A stretch of 64,000 bases of DNA from CBDEGK01 sp965237855 (lineage in GTDB: Bacteria > Pseudomonadota > Gammaproteobacteria > Pseudomonadales > Halieaceae): positions 434,001 to 498,000 of the forward strand of contig CBDEGK010000003.1 in assembly GCA_965237855.1 (NCBI GenBank), read 5' to 3'. A program made the position numbers and the translations under genes. Shown in pieces: positions 43,042-49,506 of this stretch. Position 1 is the stretch's first letter. Each line of letters starts with the position of its first letter. The notes beneath the pieces were generated by a model that saw only the letters and a program-made list of their open reading frames with translations, did not search any database and was not told the origin of the DNA.

Positions 43042-43709
43042 CAGCTCTCTCCCGCCCCGGTTATCATACGACCTTCCCGCAGGGTCATAATCCGATGCCG
43101 CATTCTCGATATCAGGGCCAGGTCATGGCTGGCGATCAATACCGTAACACCTACCTGGTTGAACTGTTCGAACAAGTGCATGATCTCTGCCGACAGGGCC
43201 GGGTCGAGATTACCGGTTGGCTCATCTGCCAACAACAAACAGGGTTTGTTCACCACCGCCCTGGCGATACCCACCCGCTGCTGCTCCCCGCCAGACAGGG
43301 TAATGGGCAGGTCTTTTTCCCGAGACAACAGGCCAACCTTGTCCAGAGCGGCGCGCACCCGGCGGCCCACTTCGCGCCGCTGGTAGCCAGCAATTTCCAG
43401 GGGTAAGGCCACATTGTCAAAAATCGAACGATCAAACAGTAGCTGGTGATTTTGAAAGACCACGCCAATGTCGCGCCGCAATTGCGGTATCTTGCGCACC
43501 GACAGGCCTTTCAGGTTGTGCCCGTTAACCAGCACCTGGCCTCGGCTGGGCCGCTCCATCAACATGATCAACTTCAGCAAGGTACTTTTGCCGGCTCCAC
43601 TATGGCCGGTCAGGAAAACCAGCTCATCACTATCAATGGTAAAGCTGACCTCGCGCAGGGCTTCAAGGCCCTCGGGGTAGCGCTTGGAGACCCGATCAAA
43701 GCTAATCAC
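43041..43709 (-). CDS. ftsE: Cell division ATP-binding protein FtsE
   Basis: The ATPase of the FtsEX complex. The 222 residues carry Walker A LTGHSGAGKSTLLKL, the Q-loop FQNHQLLFDRSIFDNVALPL, the signature LSGGEQQRVGIARAVV, Walker B LLLADEPTGNLDP and the H-loop VLIASHDLALI. It starts with GTG at 43709, overlapping the ftsY stop as GTGA, so ftsY-ftsE-ftsX are translationally coupled. Confidence 0.96.
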   Translation of the reverse strand: MISFDRVSKRYPEGLEALREVSFTIDSDELVFLTGHSGAGKSTLLKLIMLMERPSRGQVLVNGHNLKGLSVRKIPQLRRDIGVVFQNHQLLFDRSIFDNVALPLEIAGYQRREVGRRVRAALDKVGLLSREKDLPITLSGGEQQRVGIARAVVNKPCLLLADEPTGNLDPALSAEIMHLFEQFNQVGVTVLIASHDLALISRMRHRIMTLREGRMITGAGES

Positions 43710-44761
43710 CGCTGGTCAGCCTGGGCAAATAGGGCGTCAACAAACTGGCCGGCGTCGAAGGGACGCAAATCGGCGGCGGTTTCACCCACGCCAATAAAGC
43801 GAATGGGCAGCCCCAACTTGCGGGCAATTGCGAAAATGATGCCGCCCTTGGCGGTTCCGTCCATCTTGGTCAGTGTAATACCGGTGACACCTACCGCCTC
43901 ACCAAAGTGCTGAGCCTGGGCCAGCGCGTTTTGCCCGGTGCCTGCATCGAGAACCAACATCACTTCGTGAGGCGCGCTGTCATCGAGCTTGCCCATCACC
44001 CGCACCACCTTCTTCAGCTCTTCCATCAGGTTGTCTTTATTGTGTAGGCGCCCGGCGGTGTCGGCAATCAGCACATCGATATTGCGGGCCTGAGCCGCCT
44101 GCACCCCGTCAAAAATCACCGATGCACTGTCAGCGCCGGTATGCTGGGCCACAACTGGTACCTGGTTGCGCTCTCCCCAGACCTGCAGCTGCTCCACCGC
44201 AGCGGCTCTGAAGGTATCCCCCGCCGCCAACATGACAGACAGGCCCTGGGCCTGGTAACGCTGCGCCAATTTGCCGATGGTGGTGGTTTTGCCAACGCCG
44301 TTAACGCCAACCATCAGGATCACATAGGGACGCTTGCCCGCATCAATCTGTAGGGGGTTTTCACAGCTGGACAGCATCTCACCCAACTCCAGCTTCAAAG
44401 CTGAATAAAGGGCCGTGGTATCGGCCAACTCATTGCGCGAAACCCGCTCGGCCAGTCTGGCTACAATCTCCACGCTGGCGTCGACACCGACATCGGCCAT
44501 CAATAATTGCGTCTCCAGTTCCTCCAGTAAGGCCGCGTCAATTTCCTTGCGACCCAGGAGCAGGTTGCCGAGCCCACCAGCCAGTTGACTGCCGGTTCGG
44601 CTGAGGCCGTCCTTCAGTCGCGACAACACACCCTTGCCGTCCTCCGCTGCTACGGCCTCAGACACAATAACGTCTGCCGCGGTTTCGGCGGCCTCTTTGG
44701 TGGCATCTGGCGTGGCCTCTGATGTGGCGTCTTTTTTCTTGTCCCGCTGGAAGAATTTCAT
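43706..44761 (-). CDS. ftsY: Signal recognition particle receptor FtsY
   Basis: FtsY docks the SRP-ribosome complex at the inner membrane and is a GTPase of the SRP type. The 351-residue protein has an acidic Ala/Glu-rich N-terminal A region (about residues 1-55), then the NG domain with LMVGVNGVGKTTTIGKLAQRY, AAGDTFRAAAVEQLQVWGER, VLIADTAGRLHNKDNLMEEL, LDAGTGQNALAQAQHF, ITLTKMDGTAKGGIIF and FIGVGETAADLRPF. It heads the ftsY-ftsE-ftsX operon and is divergent from rsmD. Confidence 0.96.
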   Translation of the reverse strand: MKFFQRDKKKDATSEATPDATKEAAETAADVIVSEAVAAEDGKGVLSRLKDGLSRTGSQLAGGLGNLLLGRKEIDAALLEELETQLLMADVGVDASVEIVARLAERVSRNELADTTALYSALKLELGEMLSSCENPLQIDAGKRPYVILMVGVNGVGKTTTIGKLAQRYQAQGLSVMLAAGDTFRAAAVEQLQVWGERNQVPVVAQHTGADSASVIFDGVQAAQARNIDVLIADTAGRLHNKDNLMEELKKVVRVMGKLDDSAPHEVMLVLDAGTGQNALAQAQHFGEAVGVTGITLTKMDGTAKGGIIFAIARKLGLPIRFIGVGETAADLRPFDAGQFVDALFAQADQR

Positions 44762-44814
44762 GTCGGTGGCAGAGTAAAAGCGCGTATCCTAACACCTATG
44801 GAGAAGGCGGTGTA

Positions 44815-45396
44815 ATGGCGAAAAGAAGGACCGGGGAGAATGGTTCCCTGCGTATAATCGGCGGCCAGTGGCGGGGCCGTAAACTGCCCTTTGAGTGCGC
44901 TGAGGGGTTGCGCCCCACCCCGGATCGCGTGCGGGAAACCCTGTTCAACTGGCTGATGGCTGAACTGCCGGGAGCGCGCTGCCTGGATTTGTTCGCCGGT
45001 AGCGGCGCGCTCGGCCTGGAGGCGCTGTCGCGAGGCGCTAGGTCCTGCCAATTCGTTGATAGCTCAGCCACGGCAGCAGACAATATCAGGCGGCACCTGG
45101 CCACCCTGCAAGTTGAGCCGGCACAGTGCCTGCGCACGACCGCCGCGGAATATTTGCAGCGAGAGGTTGCCCTACAGACTGCCTTTGACATCGTCTTCCT
45201 CGACCCACCCTTTAACCAGGAGCTGCTGCCGGATATCTGTGACAGGCTCGAACAGCGGGGCTGGCTGGCCGACTCGGCGCTAGTTTACATTGAGTCCGCC
45301 ACCCGCGAAGCCGCGCCGCTGGTACCCCCATGCTGGCATCTGCATCGAGACAAATCCACTGGTGAAGTGCGCTACCAGCTATTTGTGCGGGAATGA
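44815..45396 (+). CDS. rsmD: 16S rRNA m2G966 methyltransferase RsmD
   Basis: RsmD methylates N2 of G966 in 16S rRNA. From ATG 44815 the protein has 193 residues, with LRIIGGQWRGRKLPF, LRPTPDRVRETLFNWL, CLDLFAGSGALGLEALSRGA, and the catalytic FLDPPFNQELL. The in-frame extension upstream to 44722 lies in the divergent ftsY coding region and is not needed. AAGGCGG precedes the ATG. It stands divergently next to ftsY and before coaD, as in other gammaproteobacteria. Confidence 0.94.
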   Translation: MAKRRTGENGSLRIIGGQWRGRKLPFECAEGLRPTPDRVRETLFNWLMAELPGARCLDLFAGSGALGLEALSRGARSCQFVDSSATAADNIRRHLATLQVEPAQCLRTTAAEYLQREVALQTAFDIVFLDPPFNQELLPDICDRLEQRGWLADSALVYIESATREAAPLVPPCWHLHRDKSTGEVRYQLFVRE

Positions 45397-45441
45397 ATAT
45401 TTGCGTAGCATCCAACGCTCGACATCCTGAGGCCATTAACC

Positions 45442-45933
45442 ATGCGTGAGACGGCTATGAAAACCGTGATCTACCCGGGCACATTTGATCCCATTACCAA
45501 TGGTCACATAGACCTGGTGGAACGCGCCGCACGACTCTTCGACAAGGTCATTCTCGCGATTGCCTACAGTGAGAAAAAAACACCGCTGTTCAACCTTGAA
45601 GAGCGGATGGACCTGTGCGAACAGTCACTGGCCCACCTGGATAACATCGAAGTCTGCGGGTTCAATAACCTGCTAACCGATTTCGCCAAGAGCAGGAACG
45701 CCCGCTGTGTTCTGCGCGGCCTGCGCGCGGTCTCTGATTTTGAGTATGAATTTCAACTGGCCAATATGAACCGCGCCATGTACCCGGAATTTGAGTCGGT
45801 GTTCCTGACACCGGCGGAACACCTGTCCTATATTTCCTCGTCACTGGTGCGGGAAATAGCGTCCATGGGGGGGGATGTTGATCAGTTTGTATCTGCACCT
45901 GTCACCGCCGCGCTGAATGAAAAGTTTGGTTAA
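45442..45933 (+). CDS. coaD: Phosphopantetheine adenylyltransferase
   Basis: CoaD adds AMP to 4'-phosphopantetheine in coenzyme A synthesis. The 163 residues show VIYPGTFDPITNGHIDLVERA with the TNGH nucleotidyltransferase motif, NLLTDFAKSRNARCVLRGLRAVSDFEYEFQLANMN, FLTPAEHLSYISSSLVREIA and GDVDQFVSAPV. The ATG at 45442 has TGAGG nine bases upstream; an ATG at 45457 (MKTVIYPG) is the alternative and gives the more usual N-terminus. It is convergent with mutM. Confidence 0.95.
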   Translation: MRETAMKTVIYPGTFDPITNGHIDLVERAARLFDKVILAIAYSEKKTPLFNLEERMDLCEQSLAHLDNIEVCGFNNLLTDFAKSRNARCVLRGLRAVSDFEYEFQLANMNRAMYPEFESVFLTPAEHLSYISSSLVREIASMGGDVDQFVSAPVTAALNEKFG

Positions 45934-45986
45934 GCTGCTATCTACTAATTCGCCCTGGCGGCGTTATCCCTGGCTCTGGCCGTCCA

Positions 45987-46802
45987 CTAGCTCTGGCAGT
46001 GCCCACAGTAGACGGTGCTGCGCTGGCCTAATCGACTCTCGCGCAATTCACGCCCACATGCCGAACAGGGCTGACCCGCCCGGTCATAGACGTGCAGTTG
46101 TTGTTTGAAATAGCCAGGCTTGCCGTCACCACCGACAAAGTCTCGCAAGGTGGTGCCGCCCTGCTTCACCGCGGCTGCCAAAACCTGCTTGATCGCTGTT
46201 ACCAGCTCCCGGTAGCGCGCTTTGGATATTCGCCCCGCGGCCCGGGCCGGGTGAATACCGGCGAGAAAGAGGGCCTCATTGGCATATATATTGCCCACCC
46301 CAACCACCACGTGACTGTCCATGATGAAGGTTTTGATGGCGGCCTTGCGGCCCCGGGACCGCGCATACAGCACATCTGCGGTGAATTCTGACTGCAGGGG
46401 TTCCGGGCCCAGCTTGCGCAGCAACTCATGCTCCAGCGGATCAGTTGGGCTCCACAGCATGCAGCCGAAGCGACGCGGATCGTTATAGCGCAGAATCTGT
46501 CCCCCCGCCATGCAGATATCCACGTGGTCGTGCTTCTGTAGTGGCTCGGTAGCGCTCACTAGCCGCAGCGAACCCGACATGCCCAGGTGAACAATCAGGC
46601 TGCCAGCATCGGTGCGAAACAGCAGGTATTTGCCGCGCCGCTCGACTTTTTCAATCAATGCTCCCGGCAACAGGGTTTCCACTTCTCTCGAAACCGGCCA
46701 GCGCAAACGCCGCTCGCGCACCACCACGGACTCAATACGCTGTCCTTTGGCGTGGGGCTCAATACCGCGGCGGGTGGTTTCTACTTCGGGTAACTCTGGC
46801 AT
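45987..46802 (-). CDS. mutM: Formamidopyrimidine-DNA glycosylase MutM (Fpg)
   Basis: MutM removes oxidised purines such as 8-oxoguanine from DNA. From the ATG at 46802 the 271-residue protein starts PELPEVETTRRGI, with the catalytic Pro2 and Glu3, and continues with VHLGMSGSLRLV, NDPRRFGCMLW, VGVGNIYANEALFLAGIHPAR, GGTTLRDFVGGDGKPGYF and a C-terminal zinc finger C-x2-C ... C-x2-C (CSACGREL, YCGHCQS). A terminator lies just upstream of the start, between it and rpmG, so it probably has its own weak promoter. Confidence 0.96.
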   Translation of the reverse strand: MPELPEVETTRRGIEPHAKGQRIESVVVRERRLRWPVSREVETLLPGALIEKVERRGKYLLFRTDAGSLIVHLGMSGSLRLVSATEPLQKHDHVDICMAGGQILRYNDPRRFGCMLWSPTDPLEHELLRKLGPEPLQSEFTADVLYARSRGRKAAIKTFIMDSHVVVGVGNIYANEALFLAGIHPARAAGRISKARYRELVTAIKQVLAAAVKQGGTTLRDFVGGDGKPGYFKQQLHVYDRAGQPCSACGRELRESRLGQRSTVYCGHCQS

Positions 46803-46827
46803 GTGCTCAAGTCTATAGCAGAAATAA

Positions 46828-46851
46828 AAAACCCCGCAAAAGCGGGGTTTT
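46828..46851 (-). terminator. Rho-independent terminator after rpmB-rpmG
   Basis: On the minus strand, AAAACCCCGC, a four-base TTTT loop and GCGGGGTTTT form a strong hairpin followed by more T residues. It stands about 20 bases past the rpmG stop and directly before mutM. The plus strand side has only four Ts, so it serves mainly the ribosomal protein transcript. Confidence 0.88.
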
Positions 46852-46872
46852 ATCAAATCCGTTAGTGATCAC

Positions 46873-47028
46873 CTACTTGATCTTGGATTCCTTGTACATC
46901 ACGTGCTTGCGAACCACCGGGTCAAACTTCTTCATTTCAAGTTTGTCGGGAGTGGTGCGCTTGTTCTTGTCAGTGGTGTAGTAGTGACCAGTACCCGCAG
47001 AGGATACCATTTTGATTTTCTCTCTCAT
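46873..47028 (-). CDS. rpmG: 50S ribosomal protein L33
   Basis: A 51-residue ribosomal protein: MREKIKMVSSAGTGHYYTTD, then NKRTTPDKLEMKKFDP and VVRKHVMYKESKIK. The sequence lacks the paired cysteines of the zinc-binding L33 form, as in other Proteobacteria. It starts with ATG at 47028, 12 bases after the end of rpmB, and ends before the terminator. Confidence 0.96.
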   Translation of the reverse strand: MREKIKMVSSAGTGHYYTTDKNKRTTPDKLEMKKFDPVVRKHVMYKESKIK

Positions 47029-47040
47029 GTGCGGAACTCC

Positions 47041-47277
47041 TTAGACTTTTTCACCACGGGCGCGCAGGTCAGTTAACACCTGCTCGATACCCTTTTTGTC
47101 GATAATGCGCATGCCCTTGCTGGACACCCGCAAACTGACAAAACGCTTCTCAGATTCAACCCAGAAGAGGTGGTTGTGCAAATTAGGCAAAAAACGACGC
47201 TTGGTGCGGTTCTTCGCGTGGGATACGTTGTTTCCGGTAACCGGGCGCTTGCCGGTGACCTGACATACTCTAGCCAT
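47041..47277 (-). CDS. rpmB: 50S ribosomal protein L28
   Basis: A 78-residue ribosomal protein beginning MARVCQVTGKRPVTGNNVSH, with NRTKRRFLPNLHNHLFWVES, FVSLRVSSKGMRIIDKKGI and EQVLTDLRARGEKV at the end. The in-frame open sequence upstream to 47406 is leader, not coding. A good promoter stands about 100 bases upstream of the start. rpmB-rpmG order and the nearby radC and coaBC genes are conserved in gammaproteobacteria. Confidence 0.96.
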   Translation of the reverse strand: MARVCQVTGKRPVTGNNVSHAKNRTKRRFLPNLHNHLFWVESEKRFVSLRVSSKGMRIIDKKGIEQVLTDLRARGEKV

Positions 47278-47377
47278 GGTTCTCTCTCTCCCTAAACAAG
47301 GGAAATCAGTGAATGTAGTATCAAACAACCCCTGACCAGTAGTGCCTGTCAAGGATGCCTGTAAAACGGAGCGCGAC

Positions 47378-47406
47378 TTTATACCAGAAGCACCCCCGCA
47401 TAGCAA
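47378..47406 (-). promoter_or_regulatory. Sigma-70 promoter of rpmB-rpmG
   Basis: On the minus strand TTGCTA (-35, 47401-47406) and TATAAA (-10, 47378-47383) are 17 bases apart. It leaves a leader of about 95 bases before rpmB. Confidence 0.68.
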
Positions 47407-47453
47407 GGAAATCTGTGCCGCTAGTAAGCCGCCATGCCGAGAGATTTCGGGGC

Positions 47454-48128
47454 CTACAGCAGGCCCCGCTCAGCAAAAGAATAGAGCTGGCCGGCACCGA
47501 CAATAATATGGTCCAGCACCCGAATATCCAGCAGCGCCAGCGCCGCCTGCAGGCGCTCGGTGATACGCCGGTCCGCCTGGCTGGGTTCCGCCACCCCCGA
47601 GGGGTGATTGTGAGCCAATATTACCGCGGCTGCATTGAGCTGCAGAGCCCGCTGCACAACTTCTCTGGGGTAGACCGCCGCACCGTCCAGAGTGCCTTTG
47701 AACAGGTCCTCACAGCGTATCAGGGCATTCTGGCTGTCCAGGAATAAACAGCAGAACACCTCACGTTGACTGCCCTGCAAATGCAGGCTGAGAAACTGTC
47801 TGGTCTGCTCCGGACTGCCCATGGTGTCGCCCCGTTCCAAACCTTCCCGGGCCTGGCGCCGGGCCAGCTCCACCGCAGCTTGCAGGTTGGCATACTTGGC
47901 GGGCCCCACTCCGGGCTCAGCACTCAATTCATCTCTGGGCGCGGCAATAACACCGGCAAGGCTGCCAAAACGGTCCAGCAAATGTCGGGACAGGGCCAGT
48001 ACGCTGCGGCCTCTGCTGCCAGTGCCCAGCAACAGGGCCAGCACCTCCGCATCGGACAGCGCCTGAGCTCCGCGCAATAATAACTTTTCCCGCGGGGCTT
48101 CCCCGGCGGGCCATTGGGACAGGCTCAT
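47454..48128 (-). CDS. radC: RadC family JAB1/MPN-domain protein
   Basis: A 224-residue protein with an N-terminal helix-hairpin-helix-like part (LSDAEVLALLLGTGSRGRSVLALSRHLLDRFGSL, then LSAEPGVGPAKYANL) and the C-terminal JAB1/MPN metalloprotease-like domain with the motif HNHPSGVAEPSQAD. Despite its name, a role in DNA repair is not established for RadC. The ATG at 48128 is chosen because GGAGG stands six bases upstream; an ATG two codons earlier has no spacing. It is divergent from coaBC. Confidence 0.93.
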   Translation of the reverse strand: MSLSQWPAGEAPREKLLLRGAQALSDAEVLALLLGTGSRGRSVLALSRHLLDRFGSLAGVIAAPRDELSAEPGVGPAKYANLQAAVELARRQAREGLERGDTMGSPEQTRQFLSLHLQGSQREVFCCLFLDSQNALIRCEDLFKGTLDGAAVYPREVVQRALQLNAAAVILAHNHPSGVAEPSQADRRITERLQAALALLDIRVLDHIIVGAGQLYSFAERGLL

Positions 48129-48168
48129 AGGCATCCTCCCTGACTGGCTGAGCTTGGTGTCAAATCCT

Positions 48169-48197
48169 TTGACGCAGTGCTATCTTAATTATTTATT
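48169..48197 (+). promoter_or_regulatory. Candidate promoter of coaBC
   Basis: TTGACG (-35, 48169-48174) and TTTATT (-10, 48192-48197) with a 17-base spacer, about 40 bases before the coaBC start, in the gap divergent from radC. Confidence 0.5.
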
Positions 48198-48237
48198 GCC
48201 TAGTTTTCCGGATTGGTCAAGTTCACAGGTCTAGTTG

Positions 48238-49443
48238 ATGGCACAACTCACTAACCGCAATATCATTGTCGGCATAACCGGCGGCATCGCCGCCTATAAA
48301 TCTGCCCAACTGGTCCGCGACCTTCAGGATCAGGGCGCCAGTGTGCGCGTGGTGATGACTCGCGGCGCGACCGAGTTTATTACTCCCATGACCTTGCAGG
48401 CCCTGTCGGGAAATCCGGTGCACCTGGATTTACTGGACAGCGCGGCGGAGGCGGCTATGGGCCATATCGAGCTGGCTCGCTGGGCAGATCTTGTCTGTGT
48501 GGCGCCCGCCACCGCAGATTTCCTGGCCAGGCTGGTTGCCGGGCGCGCCGATGACTTGCTAACCACCCTGTGCCTGGCCACCGATGCGGCGCTTCTGGTG
48601 GCACCGGCCATGAATCAGGCCATGTGGCGCGACCCCGCCACCGCGGCGAATATTAAGCAGCTACAAGACCGCAACATTGAACTTGTGGGCCCCGCGGTCG
48701 GCTCCCAGGCCTGCGGCGATGTGGGCCCAGGTCGCATGGAGGAGCCCGCGGTTATAACCGATCGCGTCTGCGCCAGGTTTGAGAACCGACTCCTGGAAGG
48801 CCTGCAGGTAACTGTCACCGCCGGCCCGACCCGTGAAGCGCTGGACCCGGTGCGCTACATCAGTAACAACAGCTCCGGCAAAATGGGCTTTGCCATTGCC
48901 GACGCCTGCGCCCGGGCCGGCGCCATCACCACGCTCATCAGCGGTCCCGTCTACCAACCCACCCCGGAACGGGTGAAGCGGATTGATGTCATCAGTGCCC
49001 AGGACATGTACGAAGCCGCACACAACAGTGCCGATGACTGCGACATCTTCATCGCCTGCGCCGCCGTCGCCGACTACCGGCCTGTTAGCCTGGCGCAACA
49101 AAAGATCAAGAAGAGCGGCGACAGCATGCAGATCGAACTGGTTCGCAATCCCGACATAGTCGCTTCCATTGCCGCCCTCGCGGAGAAACCCTTTACCGTG
49201 GGCTTCGCCGCCGAAACCCAAGAGGTAGAGCGCTATGCCCAGGGCAAGCTGCAGGACAAAAACCTGGACATGATCGTTGCCAATGACGTGTCGGGCGGAG
49301 AGGCCGGGTTCAACAGCGACAACAATGCGGCCACGATACTGTGGGGTAAAAACCGTCGTTCGGTGGAGCTCACCTCCAAACAACGGCTTGCCGAAATACT
49401 CATAGAGGCCATTGCCGCAGTCCTCGGGCCCACTGTAGACTGA
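48238..49443 (+). CDS. coaBC: Bifunctional phosphopantothenoylcysteine decarboxylase/synthetase
   Basis: CoaBC (Dfp) joins cysteine to phosphopantothenate and decarboxylates the product in coenzyme A synthesis. The 401-residue protein has the flavin CoaC half (IIVGITGGIAAYKSAQLVRDL, MGHIELARWADLVCVAPATADFLA, VAPAMNQAMW with the conserved Asn, GSQACGDVGPGRM with the Cys loop) and the CoaB half (VTAGPTREALDPVRYISNNSSGKMGFAIA, ACAAVADYRP, KIKKSGD). The ATG at 48238 is used; a TTG just before it is less likely. The dut gene that commonly follows in relatives is absent. Confidence 0.95.
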   Translation: MAQLTNRNIIVGITGGIAAYKSAQLVRDLQDQGASVRVVMTRGATEFITPMTLQALSGNPVHLDLLDSAAEAAMGHIELARWADLVCVAPATADFLARLVAGRADDLLTTLCLATDAALLVAPAMNQAMWRDPATAANIKQLQDRNIELVGPAVGSQACGDVGPGRMEEPAVITDRVCARFENRLLEGLQVTVTAGPTREALDPVRYISNNSSGKMGFAIADACARAGAITTLISGPVYQPTPERVKRIDVISAQDMYEAAHNSADDCDIFIACAAVADYRPVSLAQQKIKKSGDSMQIELVRNPDIVASIAALAEKPFTVGFAAETQEVERYAQGKLQDKNLDMIVANDVSGGEAGFNSDNNAATILWGKNRRSVELTSKQRLAEILIEAIAAVLGPTVD

Positions 49444-49506
49444 AAATGAGAAAGCAAAATTGCTAATAGCGACTATTATTTAATCATTTAAGGGAACACA
49501 GCCCAG

